Source: Dysidea avara (Eukaryota; Porifera; Demospongiae; Dictyoceratida; Dysideidae). Taken from it: a stretch of DNA of 64,000 nt. A program made the position numbers and the translations under genes. Numbering within the stretch: position 1 is the first letter of the stretch; each line of letters opens with the position of its first letter. The stretch is taken from assembly GCF_963678975.1 (NCBI RefSeq), contig NC_089276.1, positions 22,861,059 to 22,925,058 on the forward strand. The letters run 5' to 3'. The notes under the pieces were generated by a model. It made no database searches and was not told the origin of the DNA. It was given only the letters and a program-made list of their open reading frames with translations. Positions 25,653 to 38,351 of the stretch are shown in pieces.

Positions 25653-25696
25653 ATGAGTTCAACTCTAGAGTTTCAGAGGGATAGCATAAGTGGCGG
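25653..25696 (+). CDS. Possible first coding exon (unassigned)
   Basis: ATG at 25653 opens a 44-nt frame, MSSTLEFQRDSISG, ending GGCGG|GTGAGT, a good 5' splice site. The surrounding 25.3-25.9 kb is visibly richer in CpG than its neighbours, as at a promoter. No following exon was recognised and no family can be assigned. Low confidence. Confidence 0.25.
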
Positions 25697-25765
25697 GTGA
25701 GTTACAGGACGGCCGAATTTGACAATGTTCGTTCCTGTAATATCCTCACGTAGTGGTCGCGTCAT

Positions 25766-25898
25766 GACTCACGGTAGTGAGTCGCACGGCCAGTAAAGCA
25801 GAAACACGCCGCAGACAATAAATGACGCGACCACTATCATTTATTGTCTGCGGCGCGCGTTTCTGCTTTACTGGCCGTGCGACTCACTACCGTGAGTC
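25766..25898. repeat. GC-rich hairpin with 60 bp arms
   Basis: Left arm GACTCACGGTAGTGAGTCGC to AATGA and right arm TCATTTATTGTCTGCGGCGC to GAGTC are almost exact complements around an 11 bp loop. CpG-rich, unlike most of the window. A relative of the terminus, ACACGGTAGTGTGTCGTGCG, occurs at about 55224. Confidence 0.8.
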
Positions 25899-26548
25899 TT
25901 GATTAATTACCGGTAAAGGTACTGCCTGTATACCGGGTCAACACAAATCATAAGATGGCTATACAAAAATAAATCTAGAATTAGCTAAGTGAGCACAGCT
26001 TAATTGTTATAATGCTAGGGCACATGCTGCTGCTGGACTTCAATAGGTCCTCTGGTTTCCATGCAGCTGTGCCATGACCATTGCCAGTATACCAGATGTG
26101 GACTAGTGGCAAGTTTGTCCACTTTTGCTGCTGTCTGTCCCTTCCAGTTAGGAAGGCCATGTGACCCAGACAGTGTAGTGGAGAAGTAAGGAAGGAAGCT
26201 GTTTTAAATTAATAATTACAATTATTGGAGGGAGTGATATACCTGTATTAAATATTTAAATCCAAAATAGTGGTTAGAATCAATCATTAATACACAAATA
26301 AAACCTTTCTGAGTTCAAATCGTAAAATTCTTAGTATTTCATTTGGTTGTCACATCATGGCATTGTCACATTTTGCTTTTACCATTGATGAAATTGAGAA
26401 TTTGTGCAGGAAAGGGAGATGAGAAAACACCGAACCAGCCAACATAAAAACCCTGTTTTCATCTTATAGTTATACTGCAAATCACCTCACCTGTAACATT
26501 TAAAGTAACCAATGATGTAAGTAACTAATGTGTAATGTGTGTGTGTTG
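25899..26548. other. No gene seen
   Basis: No supported coding sequence or repeat. Confidence 0.4.
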
Positions 26549-26888
<340 letters not shown>

Positions 26889-27510
26889 CTTCCTTCCTTC
26901 CTTCCAATGTACTGTAGCTACAAGCATTGATATAATTTTATTTATTTATTTATTTATTATTGAGGCTTTGCAGCACAAGTGCTGAAGGTCTGTAGGACAC
27001 CTGGTCTTACAGCCTGTTTAAAGTTGTTACAGAAAGTGTGTTTGAAAAGGTGGAGAAAGGAGAAAAAATCCATGACTGGATCTAGGCAGCCTCAAACCTG
27101 CAGCTACACTAGTAATCCGGCACTAAACAGCCATTATCATCAGTGATCAGAGATAATGATGTAAATGTCAATACAATGATAGTGCTATGTTGGGAGTGTA
27201 AGGTGACAAAATTTCAGTTTGGTACCATACACACAAGTTAAGTTATGGGTTGCCAAGTACATGAAATTAAGGCTATATGACCCCTTTTTGTAGATCCGGT
27301 CACACATATCATACATATATAGCAACAACAATGTGGGATGTTGTAAACCTTGTAATAGTAAGCACCTTTCTAGCTAGTATATGGGTAAGTATTTATGCCA
27401 GTATAACAGTATGACAGAAATCATGAATAATTGAGATAGTTATATAGCAAGCATAAACTAGTTGCAAAATCAATTAGATACATGTACTCCATGCAACAGC
27501 ATGTTTACAT

Positions 27511-27744
27511 GTGACCGGTACCTGCAAAAACAGGGCATGTGGGCACAAACTACACCCCATCATTCTACAGGCCATATTTTAGTACTGGAAAAGAATATTT
27601 GCATTCTGCAACTTGCATCATAAAGCCAATCCAATGCTCTTCATTGTCATAGCATAATGGTATAAAAAGTTATGAGTGATGAAAGTTTGAAAAGGTAGGT
27701 CAAAATCATGTGCCCACATGCCCTATTTTCACAGGTCCAGTCAC
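27511..27744. mobile_element. MITE, GTGACCGG family, copy 2
   Basis: Runs from GTGACCGGTACCTGCAAAAA to CACAGGTCCAGTCAC and shares GGGCATGTGGGCACAAAC and GTTATGAGTGATGAAAGT with copy 1 at 19935. Confidence 0.75.
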
Positions 27745-28389
27745 ATATTATCAACTTAATAAAAGTGGCAGAAAGGGAAAAGCTTCACCTCAGTTGGCAG
27801 CAGCCTTCAAAATGACCCAAAATTATATTTTCTATTTTTGTAGGTCCAAGATCAATATAATGATTGATATACTCTGATAGAATAATCATATAGTTACTGT
27901 ATTAAAGCAGTCTACAAAGAGCTTCATAATAAAATGTGTCAAAAATTTTAAACTATCAGCCCTCATATCAGCCAGCATAATACAAGTGAAGCTCTTGTCA
28001 TCCCACCAGTGTATATGCCTACAACTCCACACTTGCTATACAGTTCATACTATGACATTGTAACACTAAAATTCTTTTCCACAATAAAATCACATTTTGT
28101 TATGTATTTATCTGTTTATCCACACTTCCTACTACCTGTGTTGCAGCACATAAGCCACCCACCCTACAGTCATTTGATCTATATAGCAATCAAATGGTCT
28201 TGAAAACTCCATCATGAAGTATAGAAGATGTCTACAAACATTTATATATAGTTGTTAATATGTTAAGAGACCAAGCCAGGCAGAGGCTCTTAAACATGTG
28301 ATGTGTGTTATAGAACAACTTTTAGCAAACATGTAGAACTTTGATAAACAGAAACTTTTGCAAAAAAAAAAATTTGAATTCACCTTTTC

Positions 28390-28765
28390 AGCTATAAGAC
28401 ACTAAGTCTAAGTCCTTGCAATTAGGTTAGGTAATCCTAAGGCTGCAGCACATGTTGCTGTCAGACCTTCAGTGCTGGTCACTGTAAAGCGCTAATAACA
28501 GTAAATACTTTAGGTTTAAGGAAGAAAGTCCATCCCTCCTGGAGGAGACTGAATGTGGCCCCGACTAGACATTGGGTGACCTGAAGTTCGAATCCTGGGG
28601 TTGGAGGGATTTTTTTCCTTACTTTGGCCCCTTTTCTGTTACACCTTTTCAGCTATAAGTCACTAAGTCTAAGTCCTTGCAATTAGGTCCTAAGGCTGCA
28701 GCACATGTTGCTGTCAGACCTTCAGTGCTGGTCACTGTAAAGCGCTAATAACAATAACAATACGG
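28390..28765 (+). repeat. SINE-like repeat, two partly overlapping copies
   Basis: The roughly 110 bp block from TTTTCAGCTATAAG to CACTGTAAAGCGCTAATAAC occurs twice, at 28386-28500 and 28646-28760. Between them, near 28555-28610, lie GTGGCCCCGACTAGA and GTTCGAATCC, which resemble pol III A and B boxes, and the second copy ends in an AATAAC-type tail. A tRNA-derived SINE is the likely reading. Confidence 0.55.
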
Positions 28766-29296
28766 AATCCATACATCTATAGCCAAGGCACAAGGGTCAA
28801 GTACATGCAGATAAGACATGTATAGATGCATACTTGTGTTTAACTGTCTTATGCATGACATCATGGATCATCATGATTAGTAAAAATGCTACTAGCACAG
28901 TAGCCAAACATCATGTGATGCTTGCCTATCTACACATACAGAAATACGTAACCACATAACTATTCAACTGAGAGGACAACTATTCAACTGAGAGGACTGG
29001 CCAAGCACTGTTGACATGTAGGACTGAGCCTTCTGAATTATAACTACTTAGCATGTGCATGAAATTAGTCAACATGAAATCTGTAGCTAGCACACTAGCC
29101 TGCAAGGTACAATGTGGTACTTTTGTTGGACTCCTGATACAGGTCACTTCGTTTTTATAGACTACGTTATTGACCATAATCATGCATGTGCCAAAAATCT
29201 TATTACAGTGTATACGTACATATGTAATTTACATATCATATGTTGCATTACATGAAACAAATTGTATTAGCAGTAGAGCATGTTTGCATGTTACAG
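28766..29296. other. No gene seen; 3' flank of the RBR gene
   Basis: No coding sequence seen. No clear AATAAA was found in the first bases after the RBR stop codon on the minus strand. Confidence 0.4.
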
Positions 29297-30511
29297 TCAC
29301 ACTTTTTGTGCTGAAGCAAGTTTACAAGGTGAGTTGTAGGCACCACAAGGCCAGTGACCATTGTAGACTGCCAAACAGATATAGCAGAAACGTGTACGGC
29401 AGGTTGGACAAGTCATGTGCTTGCAGGCTTCTTTGTGATTGATTGCCTTTTTACAACTGGGACAAGCACGCACTTCAGGAACTTTCACTCCAAACAGCAC
29501 CTTTGTTTTGCAGGTGCTGAGAATCTTTTGGTAATCTGCATTTGGATCACAAGGAATATTTCCACAGTTACTGTAACTGTCTTTGTTAATCCACTCTTTT
29601 TGACAGGACCAGCAAAACTCATATGGAGTCCCTCGTTTTTGACAAATGTGACAATTCATTCTTGTACCATTACCACTTCTCTCAATGAAACCACTACACT
29701 GTGGACATTCAAGAAAACCTTGTTCACGAAACACATTTTTAGCCAAACCAGTTTCTAATGATTCCTTTTCTTTTGGTTTTAACCCTCTCTTCACAATTTC
29801 AGAAGCCTTCCATTCAGCACAACAGTTCCTTATAGGACAAATGATTCTAACTTTGCGTTTCTTGACCTCACCATCAACATATTCAGCCAGTCCATCAGGA
29901 GTCACAGCGTGACCACATGGCATTTCAACCCTTTTGGATATATCATCATCATCAACATGTAAAAATATACATTTGTTCTTGGACAGCCTTACAGTTGGAT
30001 GAATATCTCTGCCACAAATTTGTGCTCCACCACCGACAACTCGCTGGACAAGTGTGATATTTGAGTTTGCTACTACGTCAAAATCTTGCAGTGTATCATT
30101 ACTGTCTGCAGGTAGGATTTGGTTGGTAAAGAATAAAATTGTGTTTCCCAACTCCACATTAACCCTTTCACAGACTTTCTGGTAGAGTTCCCTGATGGTT
30201 GCTGTCTACACAATTAAAGTACAGACAACATGGTTATCAACATATTTGTACTATATATCATTTCATTACCAATGTGTCAAATTTGTGTTTATAAACACAG
30301 CAATTTAAATCAGAATAGATGCTTAAAAGCTGTATACACTGATAGTAAGGCAGTCAAAGCGACAAACTAAGTAACCAAAACAACAAGAAGTTTATCTACA
30401 AGGCACACTATATATATATATACTATAAATACATACCTCTTTAATGATCATGCTTATCCTATCTGTCCTTCTACCTGTAACACTAATAAAGATGGTAATC
30501 ATACCAGCCAT
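29297..30511 (-). CDS. UBL-RBR E3 ubiquitin ligase, two exons
   Basis: Exon 1 is 30511-30437 (ATG in CCATGG context, donor GAG|GTATGT). Exon 2 is 30205-29297 (acceptor TTGTGTAG, stop at 29297-29299). The join is phase 0 and gives about 327 residues. Residues 1-82 are a ubiquitin-like domain (MITIFISVTG ... TLQDFDVV ... ITLVQRVVGG). Next come a RING1-like part with MPCGHAV and IICPIRNC (about 95-135), an IBR (FLECPQCSGF ... YEFCWSCQKEW, about 175-225), and RING2 (RACPSCKKAINHKEACKHMT, then CPTCRTRFCYIC). The cysteine in EACKHMTC sits where RBR ligases carry their thioester cysteine. RBR enzymes take ubiquitin from an E2 onto this cysteine and then onto a substrate. UBL plus RBR is the parkin/HOIL-1-type plan, but no RING0 or NZF is visible. 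It is divergent to an E2 gene, starts 222 bp apart. Confidence 0.88.
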
Positions 30512-30733
30512 GGCTTCTGTACTACAGTGAATCTAATAGACTGATGCCACCGCATACTAGTAGGTAACTATTTATTAGTAGGTAACTATTTATACGTAGC
30601 AATGTGCATGTAGTTGTGAATACATGCAGATACATGCAATTATGCACCTTGTATTTTTGTATAGTTGGAAGTCCCTTATATATAGACCAAGAATTTAAAT
30701 TTTATATTGCAAATCAACTTTAAGAAGTGATCC
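30512..30733. promoter_or_regulatory. Shared divergent promoter region of the E2 and RBR genes
   Basis: 222 bp between the two opposed start codons, which must contain both 5' UTRs. It holds a tandem 18-bp repeat, TAGTAGGTAACTATTTAT, twice at about 30558-30593, and a TATA-like CTTATATATAG near 30673. A bidirectional promoter is inferred from position only. Confidence 0.5.
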
Positions 30734-31820
30734 ATGATGACATCTACAATCAGGTAATTATGTGCTTGTACTTATCAATGTGTGTACTATGTTTGCTGGT
30801 GTAAGTACAGAGGAATATATATTTACGTATATATCCTTCATTTTGTACACTGTACAGATTAAGACAAGAGTTGAAAGATTTACATAAGTCTGCTCTACTC
30901 AAGAGTAATGGTATTTCAGTACAACTACCCAGTGACTCCAATATCCATTTGTGGAATGTCAATATCTTGGCACCAAAGAAATCACTATATGAAGGTACAG
31001 GAGTCTGTGTGAATCTTGCATATGTATGTTTTAGTGAATTATAGACTATGTATGTACCATCCTAGTTGGCCTGATGTCTGACTGTGTGAAATAATGACTC
31101 CTATCATAGGCATAACCATTGAAACATATACGTAGCTATACTTTTAACACAACTTCTCATAATTCTGCAAATACATGTGCTACTCAATTGGCACAACTTA
31201 AATAAGCATGCAGGTTGCTATGAACCCAGTGGTTTTAAATAATGATGATTATTACCTATTTATCTTTTACTATATATGTGTATATATACCTGTCTGCATA
31301 ATATTTTTTTAAACTTCATTAATTTAATTTCATGACAATCAATAACACTTCCAGCACCCATCATGATCATGATTTTATTTGTCACTCCAGGAACCACTTT
31401 TAAACTGGAAATAATATTATCGTATCCTTTACACAAATACTTTTAATCCTACACATCATCACACCTTTCTCCTTAACTGTATGACTGAAGGCAGAAGTAT
31501 CCATTTGAGCCACCAAAGGTAGAGATTACAGTATAGTATATGGTAAACAGTTTTTACTCTTACTTTAGATAGTAAAGTTTGTTCACCCAATACCCTATCA
31601 TCTTAATGTGAGTCAGTCAGATGGACAAGTGTGCATTGGATTGCTTAAGCCAGATCAGTGGGATCCATCCACCAGTTGTATTGAGAGCATCCTTAATGCT
31701 ATTGCTGTCACCTTAGCACAACCACAACTGGATAGTTATGTGGACGATGATGTAAATAGCATCTACCTCCATAACAGAAGGTTGTATGAAGAGAAGGCAA
31801 GATGCAGTGTGAAGAAATGA
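30734..31820 (+). CDS. Ubiquitin-conjugating enzyme (E2), five exons
   Basis: Exons: 30734-30753, 30858-30994, 31391-31421, 31491-31518 and 31569-31820. All five join in consistent phase and give about 155 residues, a normal size for a single UBC fold. The start is MMTSTIRLRQELKDL (helix 1), then IHLWNVNILAPKKSLYEG, then KLEIILSQKYPFEPPK, then VKFVHPI, then the active-site block GQVCIGLL with its cysteine, then QWDPSTSCIESIL and a C-terminal helix. The usual His-Pro-Asn ahead of the catalytic cysteine reads His-Pro-Ile, so the Asn that stabilises the transition state is missing. The cysteine is kept. It may be a specialised or weak E2. RBR ligases need only cysteine transfer from the E2, so the divergent UBL-RBR neighbour is a natural partner (inference). 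The smallest exons (31 and 28 nt) are the least certain edges. Confidence 0.87.
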
Positions 31821-33880
31821 CTAACTATAGAACTACTCTTCACCACCTATTTGTATGTATGTAACCAGTATATATGATAATAACTATACATTGCATTATT
31901 CTTTGATTTCATTATTAAAGTCAGCAACATGGAAAAATCATACACAAACCAGCAACTGTGTATACAAGCACTATAACACAAACATCTCTATGCTGTTAGC
32001 TATAGATATAGCACTTGAGGTGTATTACGAGGATATGATGTTGACAAGTCATGCAACAATGATAAAAAATATTATGTGAAAGAAGCCAGGTTGTGTAATA
32101 GCATAAAATTCCCTAGTAAGTGTCTATAATGGGTTTTCTTGGAATTCTGCTGGGTATTTAGTTAGCGGTATTTTTGTAGTCAAACATCCACACTGTTATT
32201 ATCTGATGTGCGTCCTAAGTTGGGCCTAATGCAACACTATTAATCATGCACTGGAGTTAGATATGTATACACATGGATTACTATATAATACTTTAATATG
32301 AAATGCCTAGTGTACTAGACTTGTGTAATGATACTGATGAACCAGACTAAAATCAAAACTATGCTATATATACATATAATAAACATGTAACAAAGGACTT
32401 TATTCCAAATAAAACATTAGACCCAATTCTTGGGTGATATAACAACTAAATTATAAATATACATCTACACTGTATCCTACTATGAACTATAGAATTTTAA
32501 GTCTTCCAGATGTACAGTCATGTAAACAAATGACATATCAAAGAAACTTCTATCTAACTAGGTTATTTAAAGTGGTCCAAATTTCATAAACTACTTTGTA
32601 TCTTGTAAGCTAAGAGACAAAATTGTTTAGGAAGCATTGCACTCAAACGTACGTGATCACATATACTAAACTGCTGCTCTGTACATTAATATGTATGGAA
32701 TAAAGGCCTGTGTCATCATAATAATTATGAAGCATCAATTTTATCTTTGCAAGCAGTGTATGTGGGTAATTTAGAATAGTCAAGTATAAGTCATTGCAAA
32801 GCAACAGCAGCTACATGTACTTTTTAGTCATGAGCCATATCACATATGGGTGCTTATAATGTCAATATCCTTGGGAATCTTTGGCTGCATGAATTCCAGG
32901 AATTGGATGGCTCACCAAATTAGGTACTATACACTAAATGTAAGATTATTTGAAGCTCTCATCATGCAGCATACCTGAATCAGTGGCATAGTGCTTCTTA
33001 TGATGTTTGTACAGTCATGTTTACATTAACGTAGGATATTGTATACTATAAGCAAGTAGCATCTTGAGTAGCAATTAAATATGTACAATAATTCTCATAC
33101 CCATCACTAGTACTGGCCTATGTATATATTCTCATCAACATGATGAGTACATATATTAATTTTACCACTGAACCCATGAACACCATGATGCAGGCAACAA
33201 AAACATAGTGAGCTCTACTCAAATGGTTCCAGCAATGTATATACTGAATGTGAAAGGGTTGTCTTTTTAAAAACTGTATATCATTCCAGAAATGATGTTG
33301 CAATCACTCCACAGGGTTGTGTGTACATGATACGCCAGCAAGCCAACATAAGTATATAGTTTTTAGTTTCTACAAACCCATATAAATTAATTTCATTATT
33401 ATAACTAAGGATCATGTTAAAGAAGCCAGAAACCTCAAACAAAATACTTATTCAGTAATTTTCCAAGAATAACCAATAGCAATGGGTCTGGGATTTTTTA
33501 AGGCTTTGAGTTGATATGATTTTGACTCCCTGCATTCACAGTCTTTAAGTATCCTTCTCACAGAACTGTAGTGGAATACTATGTTTAGTGTGTGTACTCA
33601 AGGTTGCCATCTATAATATTATACCTGTAGGCAATGTGTACATTGTTGAACATATGTAGTGACTAGCTTATAGTTAGTAAGCAATCTAGTCTATAACATC
33701 ACTCAACAACAGTATACATTTTATGAAGTTTCAATTTTGTATCTAAATCTGTAAAAGTTTAGTTACAGGGCCATGAAGTTAATGGTGTTTAATAAGTTAT
33801 ACAACACGCACACACAATAGACTGCATAAAAAACTGCTGTTATTAACTAAAGATGGCAGCAAATTTTATATTAAGTATTT
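31821..33880. other. Gene-poor stretch after the E2 gene
   Basis: No supported gene. The E2 3' UTR should lie at the left end. Open stretches near 31855-32079 and 33118-33303 have no recognisable features. Confidence 0.4.
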
Positions 33881-33939
33881 GAAAGTTTCTTAATTGGACA
33901 TTTATGATAATCACTGTCAAGAAACCACTGCCAGAATTC

Positions 33940-34275
33940 TAATAGCTTGTCTGAGAGTAACGAGCTTACCTTTTAGTCTACTGGGATACACTGACTTCTT
34001 AGACTTTACTTAGGTAGTAACTATAAAATCTATTGGAAATTTTAAACTCCCATCAAGCATTCTGCATGTGTGTAGAAGTATTCACCTCAAATCACTTGCT
34101 TTATAATAAGCTGCCCTTATTATTGAGGTACTTCCATCCTTCAGAAGATGTGGTCAATCAGCCATCTATAAACTGTTTTAAGGACGTTTTGTTAAATCAT
34201 CTGAATTTACTTTGATTTTGTTTTGTATCTGTGTGTTATACTCCTTGATGGAGTCCTATACAGTAATAAAAAAAA
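33940..34275 (+). pseudogene. Possible LINE 3'-end fragment
   Basis: A short frame near 34060-34215 ends EDVVNQPSINCFKDVLLNHL followed by a stop, resembling the C-terminus of CR1/Jockey-type ORF2 proteins. It is followed by an A-rich tail at 34266-34280. Upstream RT motifs are absent, so this is at most a 5'-truncated remnant. Confidence 0.4.
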
Positions 34276-34279
34276 ATTT

Positions 34280-35999
34280 AAATCCTTACTTTGTAGTACA
34301 GTTGTCATTTTATATGCTCCTTAAGGTAGAAAACTTTTACTATACCAAGTATCAACACATGCAGGTGTGGATATAAATGTAAATCATAACATACCCATCT
34401 TTTAGTGAGTTTATATGATACTGGGGTATTTTCTCAATACTGTACCGTTATTTTTAAAAATTCAATTATAATACGATACACCCATCTTTAACTTACAGAG
34501 TCCCCAAACAACATTAAAGTTGCAAAACTAAGTTTCATTTAAACCAATTTACAGTCGGTTTTCCAAGGGTGAAGAATCATATATAGCCACATTGGTTTTT
34601 AGCATTGACTGGTAAACTATCTACACTTGCTTCATACCAAATGCATATGACCTCCAACAATCTGTTTCACATTTTTGCTCTCGAATTATGAACACATGTT
34701 ATAGCTGTTGAAGTTTTGTAACATGTAGCACAATGAACTGATTGGATGGGTGCATGGTATTGTCACTGAATAGTAATAGTTATCATACTTCATACATTAA
34801 AGTAGAAGAGTCGAACTAATATATGAAGGGTAGACTGTTTTGTATAACTGAAAAGATATTGAGCCTTGGTAACTATAAATTACTTTAATTATAGAATACA
34901 CATCTATTGACAAAATACACTAATTGAACAGTCACTTACGTAGGTGTTTGAATAGTTCATGATTTGATTTACCAACAATTGGATTATCGATTCTCCACTC
35001 TAATCAGTGCTTAATATCCAAATGAAATAGAATACATCAGCTTTCAAAATATTAGTGCTCAATTTGTGGGGAGTACTGGGGACCATTTGAAATTTCTGCC
35101 CCTAAACAGCAATTTAAATTTCTGCGATTGAGTGTACAATCAAAGTTATTTTTAAAAAACTGATATGCACTAATGGAAGAGTTGATTACTTTGACATTCA
35201 GTTTATATAGTAAGTTCTATTTAAAGTTCCACTATATTTCAGTACAAACAGGGGTAGGGTGCTCACATCACACATACACAGTTCTGTTGCTATTCCAAGT
35301 AAAGATATCATCTTTAAATAAAAAGTGAATTATCAATGCACATCATACGTGACCACAATAGCTGTGATGAAAATTTACAAGTACAAAGCTAATGATATAA
35401 AACATCTATGTAAGTACTGGCTCAGTATAATGTACTAAACTCCCAAGTCCCAATCATGATAATGATAATTGGAAAGGCAGTACAATGCTGATTACATATA
35501 ATGAAAAAAAGTAAATCATCATCTCCATGATCATGAAATAACAATATATTGTTGCAAACATCAATAAGTTTCCAATAGATACACGTAAAGCTGCAAATGG
35601 TTCATGCAATCTAAAAGATAAATTATTGACTTCAATTTTTTGTAAATTCAGGGATACAATGACATCACAGTACATGATATTAGCAATGATATGGACACTG
35701 CATGGTAGAATGTTGTGCAGTCAGTTGTGCACTAGTGCAAGTGCATAGCAGAATAACCTGTACATTGCAATTAACCTCTGCATAGAAATACGTATAGACC
35801 ATGCATTTTGCAATTGAAATTTCCTCCATAAAATCTGAACATCTTCCATGTTATTGATCCAGCCATGAGTGTTGTTTTGTATGCGTGCAGTGTTTACGTT
35901 AGAACTCCTTGGCATGGTCTTCAATCAAGTTCCAATTTTCATTTTAAATGGATCAGTTCTAGTTTTAAATGGATTCTAGATTGATAGCTAACCATACAA
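34280..35999. other. No gene seen
   Basis: No supported coding sequence or clear repeat. Confidence 0.4.
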
Positions 36000-36230
36000 G
36001 TACACAGAAAAATTTGAAATTTTCGACTAGAGTAGGGACCATAGCACATTGATAAAAAGTACTAAAACAAGCTGGAGTAGTGCATGATATTAAATCACAG
36101 TAAAACAACAAGAAGTGTTATATCCCTACTGTGCATTTCCATAATGGTATCTTTAGCACAGTAGGGATATAACATTTCTTATTGTTTTACTGTGATTTAA
36201 TATCATGCACTACTCCAGCTTGTTTCTCAC

Positions 36231-38070
36231 TACAGGACAATTTGGCCTTGAAAATCCAATAAAGATTTCAAAGAAACCTATGAAAAGTCAAAATTTCATT
36301 GGTGTCCCCAATGAATTTTTATTTTCATAGTATTTTCATTGGAAAAATCAATGAATATCCAATGAAAGTAACCAATGAAAATCCTATGAAAAATAATTTC
36401 ATGGAGTATTCATTGGTAAAGTTTCAATGGATTTTCATAGGTTTAGTATGTGAAAATGTAATGAAAATTCTTGGCCACCCATTGAAATTTTGACTTTTCA
36501 GAGGGTTTTTGACATTTTCAGAGGTTTTCAAAATTGCTTTTTTTTCTTTATTCTTTATTATTAATTACTAGACAGGCAGCACAGCTGGTTTGCCTAGGAT
36601 GTAAATCACAGAACACGTTACAATCAATAAGTTAAAGTATGTATGCTACATTGTGTATGCTACAGTTACTAATAATAAACAGTGCATGTGTTGATTACAA
36701 TTACTATTCATAAATAATAAGTTACAGCATACAGTACATACATATAATTGCTAGTTATAATCAATCAGTGAGTTATAGTGCATATATTACAATAAAAAAG
36801 AAAAGTTACGATAATATAGTTATACAATTAATAACTTACGTAGTTGATTAGTAAAATTATCTAGAGTAGCAGCTTCGATAGCAGAAATGGGTAGTAAGTT
36901 CCAATCACGAAAGGATTTTAGAAAGTAACTATTTTGATAAAAATTAGTTCTAGCAGTAGGTATATTGAAGTGAAAATAATGTTGAAATCTAGTGAAGGGT
37001 GTGGTGGTAGTGGCTGTAATATAGGTAGGTATTTCTAGTGAAACTGAATTGTGTAGTCCTTGGTATAAGATAGAGAGCCTTGAAATTTGTCTTCTAATGT
37101 TCAATGCGGGCCATTGCAACTCTGAAAGCATGCTGGTCACACTGTTTTCCCAGTTGTAGTTAGATTTTACCCATCTGGCAGCAATTCTCTGCACCCTCTC
37201 AATGGCTTGGATATCTTTAGATAAGTGAGGATCCCAGACTGAGGATGCATACTCTAGTTTTGGTCGAATTAGTCCCAGGTAAGCAGCGGATTTAACTGAT
37301 TCATCACAATTGTTTAAGTTACGTCTCACAAAGTTTAGTGACTTTATTGCATTACTAGTGATGTTGCTAATGTGTGGAGAGAATGACATTGATGAGTGGA
37401 ATAGGACTCCAAGATATAGATGCTGATTTGTACGAGTAAGTGCTTCATCGTCTATGTAATACTGGAACTCAGGTGGTGAGGTAGATCTAGAACAGGTGAG
37501 TATAGCACATTTGTTGGTATTTAGGCTCATCTGCCATCGCTTAGTCCATTGGATGATGTAGTTTAAGTCCTGTTGTAAAAGATGATGATCTTGTTCTGAG
37601 TGAATGACAAGGTATAGTACACAGTCATCTGCAAATAGTCTGACACTGGATGTGATGTTAGTAGTAATGTCATTGATGTATAATAAAAACATTAGTGGGC
37701 CTAAGACTGTACCCTGTGGAACTCCTGAATCAACATGAATAGATGTTGAACTGTGACCCTTGATGACTACCCTTTGCGTTCTCTTTGTTAGCCAGCTGAA
37801 TATCCAATTATAGATGTTGCCTTGAATTCCATAATGGTGTAGTTTCTTCATTAAGCGTTGGTGTGGTACAGTATCAAATGCTTTACGGAAATCGATGAAC
37901 ACTAGGTCAACTGCATGGTGATGATCCAGTGATAGCTGGATTTTTTCTACAATATTAAGTAATTGGGTCTCGCAAGAGTGATTGGGTCTGAAGCCGTACT
38001 GTTTATCACAAAGTATTTGGTAAGCAGTCAAGTGCTTTCATTGGGTTTTCATGAGAACTCTTCCAGTAGT
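36231..38070. mobile_element. TIR-like element with CAATGAAAAT repeats, hosting LINE A
   Basis: Ends CACTACAGGACAA and, inverted, CACTACTGGAAGAG interrupt the foldback core of the composite repeat. The left part (36245-36540) is made of CAATGAAAAT and ATTTTCATTG words. The right part (38033-38070) keeps CTTTCATTGGGTTTTCATGA. Target duplication is short and uncertain (about 2 bp, TC). Confidence 0.5.
36541..38032 (-). mobile_element. LINE A: 5'-truncated CR1/Jockey-like reverse transcriptase
   Basis: An intact frame of about 400 codons (36820-38031) covers the reverse transcriptase from just before YGFRPNHSCE. It then has DFRKAFDTVPHQ, SGVPQGTVLGPLMFLLYIND and the catalytic FADD, and continues to the thumb and C-terminus (IRPKLEYASSVWDPH, RVQRIAARW). 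The endonuclease and ORF1 are missing, so the insertion is 5'-truncated. The minus-strand 3' end is A-rich (36541-36562). A 6-bp TGCTTT at 36535-36540 and 38033-38038 may be the target duplication. The open frame suggests a fairly recent insertion. Confidence 0.8.
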
Positions 38071-38351
38071 GTCAGTACTCTTTATTGATGTGCTATGGTC
38101 CCTACTCTAGTTGAAAATTCCAAATGTTAACTTTTTTGTAAATAATTATTATGACTGGTGAACCCATGCATATACCGCGTCTGAAATGACACCGCACGCC
38201 CCACATATCATCTGAAAACTTTTTAAAGTGAAGTATCCACTACGCTTCGTTGTCAGCTATGTTTAACCCATTACGCTGCATTTCGAATCAAGAACTGTTT
38301 GAAAAGCGCCTCTGCTATCAAAATAGCCACTATGACAAATACGGACGATTT

